Shown in pieces: positions 12,151 to 23,963 of a stretch of 64,000 bases of DNA. Positions within the stretch are counted from its first letter, which is position 1. Every line of letters begins with the position of its first letter. The stretch is from NCBI RefSeq assembly GCF_008831285.2, contig NC_045144.1, positions 22,585,716 through 22,649,715 of the forward strand, in the 5' to 3' direction. This stretch comes from Nymphaea colorata (lineage: Eukaryota > Streptophyta > Magnoliopsida > Nymphaeales > Nymphaeaceae). Both the position numbers and the translations under genes were made by a program. The notes beneath the pieces are model-generated. The model made no database searches, was not told the origin of the DNA, and saw only the letters and a program-made list of their open reading frames with translations.

Positions 12151-12372
12151 CAACAAGCTATATACGATGGAGCTGATATCCTTGATTGCCCAGTTCAAAT
12201 GACAAAAGATGGATTTCCGTTATGGTTAAGCACTATGGATCTTTTGGCTAGCACAGGAGCTTCTACATCAAATTTTGTTTCTCTTTTGAAAACCATTCTA
12301 GAGATTCAGCAACAAGAAATCTTTGCCTTCGACCTAACATGGGAGGAAATTCAAACCTTAAGACATAAGTAA
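12151..12372 (+). pseudogene. GDPDL exon fragment (glycerophosphodiester phosphodiesterase-like domain)
   Basis: A 73-codon open stretch ends in TAA at 12370-12372. It contains QQAIYDGADILDCPVQMTKD, then DGFPLWLSTMDLLAST, then FDLTWEEIQTL. The DGAD.IDC.VQM.KDG signature and the closing F.LTW.EIQTL are characteristic of the plant GDPDL family, whose secreted or GPI-anchored members act at the cell wall. The sequence that should precede it (an ISK-NGASG-YPGC-like stretch) is degraded, and a TAA lies just upstream. There are two further copies on the other strand (45975-46196 and 46811-47032), all exactly 222 bases. Confidence 0.82.
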
Positions 12373-12510
12373 TAGCTTGTCGATAATGTTTAATTTCAAG
12401 AGTTATTACATAACTACAAGAAATGTTAATAGTAAGCAATCACCATTGAACCACTTTCTTTCCATTGCATATGGGGCTGGACAAACACACACACACACAC
12501 ACAAAGGCTT

Positions 12511-15500
12511 GCACACACCAAATAGGAAGCTTTCAAATTCAAACAATTTTTTCTAACAAAAATGAACGAAAGTTAAGGATAAAGGTAATAGAGGGAACAT
12601 ACCATCCTAATTCTATACACTATGTAGTAATATTGGCATCTTTCTTATATTGGCTCTGCTACTATATACACATCATTACAGAAGAATGTATGGATATAGT
12701 TGTCGACTAGATAAATATTTGAAACGAAAAATGATAGAAAGAGACACTTTGAGGATCAACCCATGTCATAGAGCATAACATGACTTTAACTAAACAATGG
12801 CATTGACTTGAACCAAAGATTTCAAAGGAGAAAAGAAAAGATTATATGGTAACATTATAAGTGAAAGATAAAAACTAGATAACATTATATACATAGAGAT
12901 CTAAGGAGAGAGTTTTTTTTTTTTAGTATAGCCAAGAATAGTTGTTACCTTTTGTAAGGGCTGAATTTTTTCTTTTTCATCCTGCAGCGAAACACATGCA
13001 TACAAAAAAAAAAATGAGAAACAAGTTTTAAGGAACAAAAATGGTTAGCTAGAGAACATCATGCTTACCTCATCTCCAAGATTTTTGTCAAGATGAAGAT
13101 GCAATGCCAAATTAAAATATGCCTTCTTAATCCCTTAATGTGATACAGTTTTTTCAACACCTAGAATCTATGTACATAAAATATAAACAGCATGACATTG
13201 TCATTATATTTGAGAGATGAAAAAGGAAGAATACCACATTTAACACTAAAGTAGACAAGACATTCTTATCCTAAAGAATGAACATTATTTAAATAGGGAA
13301 GGTCACACTCCTGCATTTTTCCATTTGCATCACATTGGATCCAAAAGTCAGAACTTGCAACAGTTAAGATGGTTACTTTTAGAAGAGAGATGTGAACTTC
13401 CATACCAGTCTGTTAGAGATATACCAAGAAAAAACCATCATATATCAGGAAAGTTTACCTCATACAATTCAAAGGAAAACCATGTTTACACAGAGGACCT
13501 TGTTGGTGTCCATACCTTGTTTACACAGAACAGTTCTGTGGGCATTAAAAAAAATTGCAAGCTGAAGCATTATGAAGTACTGATATATATATATATATAT
13601 ATGGTATGTGACATACCTCAAGTCTTGAAAACTTCTCTGGTCAGGAAAGAACTGAGGGTTGTGGTGTATGTTTCTAAATAAGGACGGTAGCTTCTAGACT
13701 TTGGGTATGAGGTATCCTATTGATGCATAATAAACAAGTTGAGCATTTTCCTTGGTGTTTTTATTATGATTTCAATCATTTTTGAAAAATATGTACAGTG
13801 ATCAGACCTTTGCACTCCACATCTACTACTGCTTCCTTGTAGTGTCTCCATAAACACCAGTAGTCATCCATTTTTTTCAAAATCATGCCAATTTATCATT
13901 GTGCCATGACCTTTATACTTATATTACAGCCACAAAAAGGAAAAAACCAAGATAATAAAACTTTTAACAACTACCAGCTTTTGCCTTAAATAGAAAAAAA
14001 TGAAATAAAAACATGCTCTATAAGACCTAGTGGCTGATGGCAGTCAATTACTCCTTTTATGGTTTTAAAGAGGCATTCCTAATCAGCCTCATGGGTAATT
14101 CTGAGTGCTAGTGGCCCATGAAGCCTTATATGGATCCTTAGACTACAGATACTAATAAAAAGAAACTGAATGACATAATCAACAAGAGTAGATAACCTTA
14201 GGAATCGTTGGACGAACACAAAAAAGGTAAATTGCACTCACCTTCAACACTTATGAGATGGATGCGAAATAGCTTATCCTTCAACTTGCCATCAACAAAA
14301 ACTAGTTGTGCCAACACAATAATTATTATTATTGACGTTCATATATAGTAGGAAAGACTGTGAAAAACATCAAAATTACTCAATCCATATAAAAAAAAAC
14401 CATAAATTTGATTTAACAAATAGAGATTAAAACTAGTGCAGGAATGAAAAAGGAAAAAGAGAAGGGCATTACTAGGATGATTGATGCAAAACGTTAGTGT
14501 TTTGGATCTTCCCACTTTCCTTGTGCTTTGGATCTTCACGTTCTACATACCCATCTCTTTCCATTGATTTCCTTTCTTATAGAATCGACAAAGTTTCACC
14601 TTCTGGAAAGAACAACCACATGTGATCGATTCTTATAGTGGATTCAATTTCATCAAACCAAATGTCTGCTTGTAAGAGAAAAAAACAATGCTTCCATAGT
14701 AATACCACTTCTACTATCCTTTTCAAGGGGTGAATTGAACAGCACTAACATGCAGGCCTAAAAAAGTGCCCCCAAACAGACGAACATGAGCATTTGCAGA
14801 AAATCATCATATAAACTCTTCAAACACCCATCAACAAACTTAATCTCCCTGACGAAAACACATTGATCTCTCTACAAATGAAAAAAATGTACAAAGGCAA
14901 AAGTCCTAACCTCATGAAACCAAATTCTCAATCCAATGACACATGCTCATGATCTATACACGTCATGATATAGAGAGAGATCTTGAAGCATACATGCTCC
15001 TGCATGAAGAAGGGAGAGAGAAGTGATGAGGAAAGAGCTCACCTTGGAAGGGAATGTCAAGCACCTTGCCCCAGATTGGGAACCACAACTTTTGCCTCAG
15101 TTGAATTAGGTTGGGATGGGGATTATTTGATGGTAGTGATGGAATCGTATTTCGGGAGCTTGGAAAACACATCCCCTGCAATGTGGTCCAAGCAACCCGA
15201 GAACTAACCCCAACCTAGGTTTGTTCCTCTAATTTGCCTGATTCTAGATCAAAGTTATATAGGTTGTCCTTATATGTAACAAGTAAAAGAGCCGCACAAA
15301 CAAACTCACTCTAGTCACTTCTGACATTTTTGGAATGGACCAACTCCATGAAGTTAACCAGTTTTCAAAAAAAAGAAAAAAAAAGAAAATTAAAGAGGCA
15401 TCTATGAAAATGACGCTCCATTTTGGACATGCTCCCCTATCCCCTCATTTGGAATGAATGAGACCAAATAAAAATCTTAAAAAATTAAGAGCAGCCCAGC

Positions 15501-15912
15501 TGGGCATGCCCTTCAAATCAAATTTCCAAGAAGCCTATTCTCTTAGAACAGAAAATTGCTAAGTTCCAAGGTTTGAAAAATTCAAGTTAATCAAGATGAG
15601 ACATACATGAATGGCGTGCTTTCCTCTTCATTCGATTTCTTCTTTGGAAAAACAAACAGACCTTACTAGAATCAGCTCAATTCTAGCTGACACCCTTCCT
15701 CGAAAACATGGAAAGGAGACCAGCATGCTTCCTTTCCTAGTTTTGGGACAAGTTTAACAAAAGAAAGAAATCGATTGGTAGGGAAGTTGGTGCACATTGC
15801 ATGCATGGTGACTTCTTTCCCATGCAAAAATCAAGTGGGATTCTTCCCCTTGATCTCATCTGGTTCCAATAAAATTGACCAAATTCCAACACTAATGACT
15901 TGGTGCCTATAA
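12511..15912. other. Unassigned AT-rich DNA
   Basis: No gene recognised. It contains an (AT)n microsatellite at 13582-13602, several poly-A tracts, and an ORF at 13325-13681 whose protein has no features I recognise. Nothing repeats elsewhere in the window that I could see. Confidence 0.5.
13582..13602. repeat. (AT)n microsatellite
   Basis: About ten AT dinucleotides in a row. Confidence 0.95.
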
Positions 15913-15920
15913 ATTGGACC

Positions 15921-16934
15921 TAGGCCTGGGTGCTGGGTTGGGCCACCGCCGAGTACCTGGTACCCGGCCCGGTTTGGGCCCAAGTCCCGGTACTTGTTTT
16001 ATCTTATCAGGTTTTAATTAATTGTGCCCGGCCCAGCCCGACATCATAACAGGCTGGGTCCGGGTTCAGCTATTGGGCCCATTGGGGCCCGTTAGGCACG
16101 TTAGGTGGTTCTCTTCATACATCAAACTTTTTACCAAACGGAATTTAGCTTTTCGATAGGAGAAATGTGTGTGTTGAGTAGGCCTTGACGCCACCACCGT
16201 TGCCTCACCGCTCGTCTGCCACCTTTGCCATCGACTTCCAGTCCACCACCAAGGCACCTCATGGCAGACTATTGGACTAACAAGCATTGGGGGGCACTCT
16301 TCATCACAGCAGGTAAGATCAGCCCCAAATACCATCCAGCGGTTCTCCTTTCCTTTTGCCCAATCCATCCCCATCATAAGCCAAATGAGAGAGAGGGATT
16401 CCTAATTCATATCTGAAGATTTCTAGGGCAAAAGGGACACTGCCAAATCGCAGTAGGTTTGGCGGAGAGAAGCCAATGGATGGCAGCAGCCTCCATCATC
16501 AGACGGAGAGGCACATGAGACCCATGGACCAGCAACCTCCTCCTCGACCGCCAATGGAGTTCCACGCAGTTCCAGTGTCATCAGTCGCACCCTCCTCCTC
16601 CCCTTCCCTATCATCATTATCCTACCATCAGTAGCAGCAGCTTCTGCAACCTCTCCAGCGCCAATGGATTCCACCTCCTGACCACTGCAGATGCAGTTTG
16701 CGCACCCTCATCCACCTCATCCACCACCAAGGCCATCCCACTATGGTATTACCCGGCCCGGCCCGGCAGTTAACAAAACGGGCCAGGTTGGGCCTCAGAT
16801 GAGGTTAACCAGGCCCGGTACCCTGATCTTAATAATCGGGCCGGGTAGCGGGCAGACCCGATTCAAATACGGGCCATTAATGACATTGACTAAATGGGTC
16901 GGTCTGGCCCGGGCCGGCCCGATGCCCAGGCCTA
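15921..16934. mobile_element. Non-autonomous hAT element, 1,014 bp, perfect 8-bp target duplication
   Basis: The left end is TAGGCCTGGGTGCTGGG and the right end is GGCCCGATGCCCAGGCCTA, imperfect terminal inverted repeats starting TAGGCCTGGG. The flanks are ATTGGACC at 15913-15920 and ATTGGACC at 16935-16942, a perfect 8-bp target-site duplication, the hallmark of hAT transposons. Both ends (15921-16090 and 16740-16934) are dense in GGGCC/CCCGG words. The middle (about 16100-16735) has a quite different composition, is proline/serine-codon rich, and looks inserted or captured. No transposase is encoded, so it would need one supplied in trans. Confidence 0.88.
16100..16735 (+). other. Foreign-looking insert inside the hAT element (possible captured gene piece)
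   Basis: This interior lacks the GGGCC words of the element's arms. On the plus strand short open stretches read MDQQPPPRPPMEFHAVPVSS and, further on, MQFAHPHPPHPPPRPSHYG, suggesting a proline/histidine-rich low-complexity protein segment of the kind found in plant RNA-binding proteins. Stops and shifts interrupt it, and I cannot name a parent gene. Gene capture by a hAT element is the inference; a simple compositionally biased spacer is the alternative. Confidence 0.4.
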
Positions 16935-16942
16935 ATTGGACC

Positions 16943-18419
16943 CCATGCATACTAGGAGGGGATTCCTCTCCAGCCAGCTGAAAATGCCCCAAAGATCTCT
17001 CTCCTGCTAGCTGAAGCAGCTCCAAAGTAACAACTACTGTAGCTCTGAGTGAGGTGGATTCCAACCAAAGCCTCACCCTAGGCTCCATCAAAGTAGGCAT
17101 CTAGCTCAAATATCCCACTTTGACGCCTCAAACCTCACAGCCTTCAAACCGAGTCCAGATGAAGCATCTTGCTCGACTTCAAATCCAAGCATCTTGAGCT
17201 TGGATTCCGGCGGGAGTTTGCTCAGTCCAGATGTCATTCCATCAAGCTCCAGCCAAGGTGACCCGGCCCAACTTTCAGGTCTAACACCCTGAACCGAGCA
17301 CCATCAGCCTAGGCATTCTCTGACCTTCACGTCGAGCCCAGCCTGACGTACCCTGTTCTGCCTGTTCCATGCATCCTCCTTCCCTGCTTTAAATGCCTCC
17401 AGCTCCAGCAACTTAGTGCCGCAATAGAGGGCTGCAGCTAAGTGCTCCTATCTCCCTCTTGAGGCATATTGGCTCCACCAAACCCAGTGTCTCTAGGGTC
17501 CACCTTGCACTCGCCTCAACCTTTCCATTCACTCAGGTCATCCTCCTCATCTTGCATTTTATTTCAATGGGTTAATGGATTAAAGTGCATGGCTATTGCT
17601 AAAAAAAAAAAAATAAAGGAATCAGTCCTGTCGAGCAGCTATTAAGAGGCAGGCTGCAAGCGTGGCCAGACAGCCTTCTCCATGGCCTGATTAGCAGCAA
17701 CCATGGTGAGGCTATCACCACCTCCTATTGAGCCAAAATCAAGGGTTCAAACACCCCTGATCTTACTAATGTGTAATTTAATGGGCATATCACTGCCATT
17801 TTTCAGTAACAAGCAAGGCTGATCTATAGTTTAGAAAGAAAAAAATTGGTGTCATGATGCCATAAATCAATCCGTAACCAGCCTATTGGCCCTGGTTTAT
17901 GACAGTCCTTTACCCAAATCCGTGGTTCACAGTGAACTAATTTCGGTTAGCCATGAACATGGTGATTTGACTAAACCAACTTCAAATTCGAGTAGGAATG
18001 GCCACACGTCCATTTGGCCATTCTTACAGCATGTGTTACGGTGGTCTTGCTTGACTCATGCTCCTCAAAATGGACAGCATTGAGTCAAGACAGGTGAGAT
18101 TCCACTCAAATTGACAGTCACATTACTGTCCTAGAAACAGAATCCTTGGTGAACTTTCCCCTAATTCTAGTTCCTAAGATGCTATATCATCACAATCAAA
18201 TACATTGATTTCAAACACATAACAATCTTGCTAAAAAAGAAAGAGTGCTCTATACAAGTTCATCGCATGAATTATGGACGAAAATGGCCAATGCATGCAG
18301 GGTGGGTTTTCTTGCTTTAGTTTGAAAGCAGGAATAAGGTCAAGCTGGGTTGCCACGTAAAATGTATACATTAAAATTATTTGTGCTTGCATTCTCATGA
18401 TTTTCACAATCATTCTAAA
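16943..18419. other. Unassigned, moderately G+C-rich DNA
   Basis: 16943-17570 is CT-rich with many CAGC/CTCC words and no sustained ORF. A run of 13 A follows at about 17600. 17745-17765 contains GGGTTCAAACACCCC, which superficially resembles a Pol III B box (see rejected items). 17886-18083 is open on the plus strand but matches nothing I know. Confidence 0.45.
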
Positions 18420-20520
18420 CCTAAGCTCTGTTTTGAAAACCAGAAAATGGCATTTTCAAAATCAACCTATCCCATAAACAAAAATCTGATTTTAAAACAG
18501 TCTCATCCGTGTGTAATCATGATGACGAGACCACCATAGCTTGGAATAGAATTTGGATCATTCATCTATGTGATGGATGGTTTTTAGCGATGTATGTGAA
18601 AAGAGAAAGATGAGTGAAGTACAAATGAATGGGCAATGAATCAGACTCCATAGTCTTATCAAATCAATTCCACCATGAATCAGATCTACTTAAGCTATGA
18701 GCACAGTCCATCTTGTAAATGGAAAGGGCAATAAAATTGGGTTTATTTCAATATACAAATTTCTGAAATTTTCAGACGTTTCTATGGGTTGAAAACCCAG
18801 CAATTAACAAAAATGCTTTATCTAGTTATGTTCTAAAAGATATCTTTTGATCCAAGTACAAGGCTTTTGGTCAAGTTGACAGCAACATAAGAAATCCAAT
18901 TTTTACAAAGGCCATTTGGAAATAGGTATTTTCAAGGTAGTTCCAAAATCAAAATTTATCAACTCTACAGAAGCCATGCACTCCAATTGAAACCAATCTT
19001 TCAAAATGTTTTGTCCCAAAAAACCTAGTAGAATCCAAAAATGTGATTTTCCCACCCAGCAGTTTATTCCCTAAAAATTGGGTTTCAAAACCAAATGAAC
19101 CCAGTTTTTCTTACGTTCTAACCAAAATGAGTTGAAATCAACTTGTCAAAATGAATCTTGGAATTCCATCAATTTTCAAATCCAAAATTTCAAAACCTAA
19201 CTAAGCTCATGGACCTTACTCATAAATTTCCTACTTCCAAGGTGAACCAATGTCTATGTGAGATCTAATTAAATTGTGCATGGAGAGGAATAGAATAAAG
19301 TATGAATGAACATACAGTTTATCTTATGGAGGCATGCATGCACTCACTTCAAGAATGCATTCACTCTCCTAGCCCAAGATTTTAGTGAGTCAAATCAGAA
19401 TCGCTACCATAACTAAGTCATATTTTGACAAAAACTTGGGCACCTCCTTATTTTGACGCAAAAAACACAAAATTTCCAAAATGGCTGCAAACTATAATTT
19501 TCAATATCGTTTTCAAATGTATTCTATGATCAGGCTTTCCTCAAAACCAAACTCAAATCAATTTTCAGTCCTTAGTCTACTCAAAATCAAGCAGATTTTC
19601 ATGACCATTATCAAAATTTCAATTTTCCAAAATCAAGAAAATTCCCTACATCGGAATAGGAGTGGGCACCAGGAAGGGTTGCCGGCAGGGGCCTGGGTCT
19701 AGGGCCAAAAAACCCAGCCCAGGCCCCAAACACCCGGCCCGGCCCAATGGGGCTCGACTCAGCCCATTAATATTTAAAAATAGCATTTTATTATTAAAGA
19801 TTTTTTTATTATAACCGTGCCTGGGCCCAATGTTTCGGATATAAGGCCGACCCGGCCTGATGCCCACCCTACATCTAAACTTGGACTCCTAATTTCCAAT
19901 TTTCAAACCTCATTCTAGGATAAAACCAACCAAATAAAATCAAGTTTCTCAAAACTCACAAAACACCAATATTTTTCAAACTAGGTTCAAGTCTCAAAAA
20001 CTCAAATCCAAAGATATTTCAAAAAATTCTGAATTAATCAAGTTCCAATCATTCCAAGCCCAAAATCTTGACCTCCAAGATCTAATTACCTAGCCCAACT
20101 TTTCATCACCCAATTTCTATATTTTGGTTTCAAAACCAAATTCTGGTTCCAAGGCCCTCAAGAATTTTTTTTAATCAAGTTTGAAAACTCAGACTGTCTT
20201 CAAAATTTTACAGTCTAGCCAACTTCCAAGGTCCAATTCTCAATCCTAGTTTCAAAAACAACTAAATAAACTTCAATTATCCAAATCCCCAACTTATTAA
20301 AATTCCAAACTCCCAATTTTTGAATTCAAAATTCCAATTTTAGGATCAAACCAAATCATTACTTTTCAACTGCCAAAATCTAAGATTAATTTGTTAATCC
20401 CAAACCAAAGTGATCTTCAAAATTGCTGAAGTATAAAAATATTTTTTTAAATCTTCATATAAAACAAATTTTAGAAATCCAAAATCTAATCCCTGCACAT
20501 GCATGTAGGAAACATGACTT
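18420..20520. repeat. Strand-skewed degenerate repeat (CAAAATC/TTCCAA-rich)
   Basis: Over about 2 kb the plus strand is built from words such as CCAAAATC, TTTCAAAACC, CAAATTC and CCAATTTTCAAA, with visibly more C than G. There is no coding. A shorter G-rich counterpart (GGATTTTGGATCT words) occupies about 2620-3110 and 26170-26600. It may be spacer DNA of a large LTR retroelement. A 215-bp hAT element has inserted into it. Confidence 0.55.
19657..19871. mobile_element. Short non-autonomous hAT element (MITE), 215 bp
   Basis: The left end is TAGGAGTGGGCACCAGG and the right end is CCTGATGCCCACCCTA, which pair as imperfect terminal inverted repeats. The flanks CATCGGAA (19649-19656) and CATCTAAA (19872-19879) agree at 6 of 8 positions, as expected for an ageing 8-bp hAT duplication. 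The arms are GGCCC-rich around an AT-rich centre. It belongs to the same broad group as 15921-16934. Confidence 0.75.
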
Positions 20521-20634
20521 GTCAAGCTTGAGGAAATTTAGACTTTGGATCGCTTACTCCTATCAATGGTGGCAGCAATTGTTGATCACCATACCAATGG
20601 GCTAGCCTCTTTCTCCTAAAATCTTCATTATTCG

Positions 20635-20737
20635 CATCCCCAAAATTTTTGGTATTTGGTTTTGGAGTGCTCCAGAAAAATGAGGTTTTGTTTTGAAATA
20701 GGAAAGAAAGAGATTTGCCCATCAGTACGAGGATCGA
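20635..20737 (+). repeat. 103-bp dispersed repeat, member 2
   Basis: Same length as 2069-2171 with about nine mismatches. It follows the strand-skewed repeat and a GGTGGCAGCAATTGTTGATC phrase, which suggests an LTR-retroelement internal region. Confidence 0.7.
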
Positions 20738-21499
20738 CCGTTGCCGGCGCCTTTACTGGAGGTAGTCAATCATTGATGCATTTCGTTTTAACTTAAACAT
20801 CTTTTTAATTCTATATGCGGTGTAGAAAAATATTGAAAGTTTGATGTTTCAAACTTTTGAAAAGATTCTTGAAGAATCACTTGAGAATGTGAGACATTTT
20901 GGTAAAAACTCGAATTTATAAATCTTTATAAATATCATTTGGAAATCATTTTGAAATCACTTAAGTGTTCTCTTAAGACTTCAAGTAGGTTTGAGGTTTT
21001 GCTCTAATTTGGTTACCACCTACTTAGAGTTCCATCTCATCTTGCTTAAGTTCTTTTAGAGAAGTGCTTGTGATCATAAGTGAAATTAAGTGGGTGAGAA
21101 TGCATGAATGCATTGATCCTACATTAAAGGAAAAAAAATATTTCAACCTAAGAGCATTCCAACCATAACATACATATAAGATTTTTGTTTTGATAAATAT
21201 CATATATAAGAAATAAAAGTTTTTGAAAATGGATTCGCGTTATAGACAATCAAACATGAATCCAATATTGGGTCATTACTTGATTTTTGGTCTTAGTGAA
21301 GTCAATAGATATAAAAAATCATGAGGAAAATGTTAAAAAGGAACAGAAGAGATGCAATATTCTTATAAAAGAGAGAGAGAGAGAGAGACTTCAAAGATCA
21401 TTAAATGGAATATTTTGAAATAGAATGAGATATATTACATATTTGTATAAGCTTTTGAAAATGAAGTCTTAACTTAAATAGAGAGGGAAAGAAAAAGAG

Positions 21500-21550
<51 letters not shown>

Positions 21551-22267
21551 AAATTTTTAGGAGAATACATTTGTCTTGAAGAGACGAACAAAAGGCTCTA
21601 GAGAGAGAAAATAGAACACATGTGTATATATATTTATATATATATATATGAAAATTTATAAAATGAAATATGTAAACATAAAGAGAAAATGAAAAAAAAT
21701 AATCATGTGCACACATATGTATATAATATGTATATACATGTATGTCTTCATGAGATTAAAGATAAGTTAAAACATCCGACTTCAAGTTTGATGTAGGCCG
21801 GAGGAGAGCTTGGACTCATGCAAGAGTCTGAGGTAAGTCTCCAAAGCCATATTAGAAGGTTTCTTTTGAAAATATTTTGAAAAATATGATTTACATAAAC
21901 ATATAATGTTATCATTTCATTGGTTTCAAGGGAATATGTTTTTTCCACCATTGGGTATGGAAGAAACTCAAACCACACGATAAGGTGTTCATTAAGGTTC
22001 TTAATGGGATGATGAAAGGGAAACTAATGCAAAATGTCATGCAAATGCATATTAAAATGTACATATTTTGTGAGGGTTTCTCCCAGGTTGGACAAGTCTC
22101 AACCTCAAAAATTAATGTAAAGATAAGAAGTCCCAAACCACATCTCATTCTCGCCATACATTCGCATATGAATGGAAAACCAAACAACTATATATGAATA
22201 ATATATAGACAATATTCAAGGAAGGAAAAAGAGTGAAAGAGATTTAACTAAGAGGCTATGTATGATT
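20738..22267. other. AT-rich DNA with long (AT)n tract
   Basis: No gene recognised. It holds (GA)n at about 21369-21388, (AT)n at 21502-21549 and a shorter AT tract at 21627-21649. ORFs predicted over these tracts are artefacts of the microsatellites. Confidence 0.6.
21502..21549. repeat. (AT)n microsatellite, about 24 units
   Basis: Uninterrupted AT repeat of 48 bases. Confidence 0.98.
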
Positions 22268-22583
22268 CAATTATGAAAAGAAATATCATCTCATCTTTTC
22301 ATGCTCCCGATGCATTTGAGTATAGCCTCTTGACTCTAAAATAGAGAGTGAAAGCTATCTCCTTTGGCCATGGCAAGAGGAAGAAGAGAGGAATGAAAAT
22401 ATGAAAGAAATGAGAGGGATGATGATTTAATCATAAAATGAAAGACCATCTCATCTTTTCATGCTCTCGGTGTACTTGAGCATAGCCTCTTGTCCCTAAA
22501 ACAGGGATTGAGGGCGATCTCCTTTGGCCATGAAGAGAGGAAGAAGAAAGACGAAGATGAAGAAAGAAAGAGGTGAGATATTG
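22268..22583. repeat. Tandem duplication, 160-bp period, two diverged units
   Basis: TCATCTTTTCATGCTC at 22291 and 22451, TAGCCTCTTG..CTAAAA, and CTATCTCCTTTGGCCATG versus CGATCTCCTTTGGCCATG align with a 160-base offset. The first unit is about 22268-22427 and the second about 22428-22583. Confidence 0.85.
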
Positions 22584-23553
22584 ATTACATACCTCTAGTG
22601 AGAATAGCTTAGAGAAAATGAACAATCATGCTTGAAATAATATTGAGCTCACATTGAATTAACCTCCAAGACGATGAAGATGAGTCTTTCAAGAGATCCT
22701 TAGTGCTCCCTTGAAGAGTTGTAGCTTGCTCCAAGTTTGAGAAAAATGAAAAGAGGAAGAGGCAGAGAGAGAGCTCAAGAGAAACTCTAAGTCTTCAAGT
22801 GAGAATACACTAGAGTTTCTCCCAACGGCCAACTCTTGCCCAAAAGGGAGGATTGTGGGGGTATCTATAGAGAGTTTTGGAGCGAAAACTCAAAATTTGA
22901 ATTTTTTTGAATTTCTCAACATTTTCATCCGAATTTCAAAGAATTTTGAATTATTTTCAATTTTTTTTTAGAAAAATAAGTTTTGACCAAGTGGGATTGG
23001 CCACTAGCCCTGCAAATACCTCCTTGGGGTATGGGCAGAGCTATGCCCACCCAAAATTTTCAAAAAACTGACCCCCAAGGGTCGGTTTTGCAAAGAAAAA
23101 TTGGGGGGGGGGGGGGTGGGGGGGGCTGCATCATTGTAGGCCCATGCCCGGGCGGCAGAGGCGCAACAGCACCAGGCGTTGTGGTGCATCGCATTACGCG
23201 ATCGCGTTACCACGATCGTGTGACGCGCGGTCGCGCGACTGCACGTCGCTCGATACCTTTTTTTTTTAAAAAAGAAAAACTTCTGAAATATTATGAAATG
23301 GAATAAAAAACGATAAAATGAGCATAAAATCTTCTTTTTAAAAAAATATGTAGAAAATTGATTTTTTTTTGTTATAAAGGAGTGGTCGGCTTCGTTTTGA
23401 GTTTCAAAAACGTATTTTGGTTTGAAGTGTAAAACATGGGTGACATTTATGCATGCGCGCGCGACGCTCACAACACCAGACTTTGTTGTTTTGAACTCGA
23501 ATTTGGATTTTGAGATTCAAATGATCGATTTGGATCTAAAATTGAGTTTTGGA
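22584..23553. other. Unassigned DNA with a CpG-rich block and a poly-G run
   Basis: 23103-23125 is G14-T-G8. 23140-23262 is an unusually CpG-rich stretch (ACGCGATCGCG, GACGCGCGGTCGCGCGAC) in otherwise AT-rich DNA. 23445-23470 again has GCGCGCGCGACG. No coding is convincing; the 155-codon minus ORF over this region is compositionally odd (see rejected). This segment would lie immediately upstream of the duplicated block. Confidence 0.5.
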
Positions 23554-23760
23554 TCTAATTTGGATCTGAAAGTTGGATCTTGGATTTGAATCTTGCGTCT
23601 AAATTTGGGTTTCATGCTTGGGTAAAAAAACAGTCTTTTAGAAAAATTTGGGCTAATTACAAATGCCTCTCTTTGTTACTAAGCCGGTGTTTTCTGTGCT
23701 TAGTGACAAAGATAAGCACTACAAATTTTTCAAACAAAACATGTTGGGAGAGATGTTTCA

Positions 23761-23928
23761 TGCTTAACCCCTTACCTGAGTGGGTTGTTTGAGCTTATGT
23801 TGAAGGTTTAACCCCTTACCTACATGGGTTTGCCAATATTGAATTCAGGTTTAACCCCCCTGAAATGGGTTGCCTTGGCTTGCATTGCAGGTTTGACCCC
23901 TTACTTGCGTGGACCCTGACGACGATCA
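23761..23928. repeat. 43-44 bp minisatellite (copy in duplication)
   Basis: Same four degenerate units as at 208-375. Confidence 0.75.
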
Positions 23929-23963
23929 CAATGGTCTCAAATAATTTCATCCCCATCTAACTG

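Larger units (their letters stand above)
10755..12505 (+). repeat. Large inverted repeat, arm A (partner 45845-48475), carrying GDPDL exons
   Basis: This stretch matches the reverse complement of 45845-48475 with moderate divergence. Matching landmarks include GCACTGGAATGAG (10790), the exon at 10967, a GTAAAGCAACTATG-type block (reverse of about 11390), GAAACTTTTGGTGC..., the exon at 12151 and the (AC)n with GGCTGGACA near 12475. Arm B has its inner part duplicated; this arm does not. It looks like a dispersed gene fragment rather than a transposon. Confidence 0.85.

Noticed and set aside
16066-17100. Several 60-103 codon ORFs in and around the 1-kb hAT element
   Set aside because: They overlap on both strands and read through GGGCC-rich arms; high GC lengthens chance ORFs. 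Only the short proline-rich stretches are noted.
17640-17770. Possible tRNA-derived SINE with B-box-like GGGTTCAAACACCCC
   Set aside because: No convincing A box at the right distance, no tRNA cloverleaf, and the nearby poly-A run lies on the wrong side for a plus-strand SINE; no target duplication found.
21474-21716. Minus ORF rich in YIYIYI
   Set aside because: Translation of an (AT)n microsatellite.
23004-23471. 155-codon minus-strand ORF
   Set aside because: It spans a poly-G run, a CpG-rich block and poly-T tracts; the protein is compositionally extreme (runs of F/K, then P) with no domain. Chance ORF.
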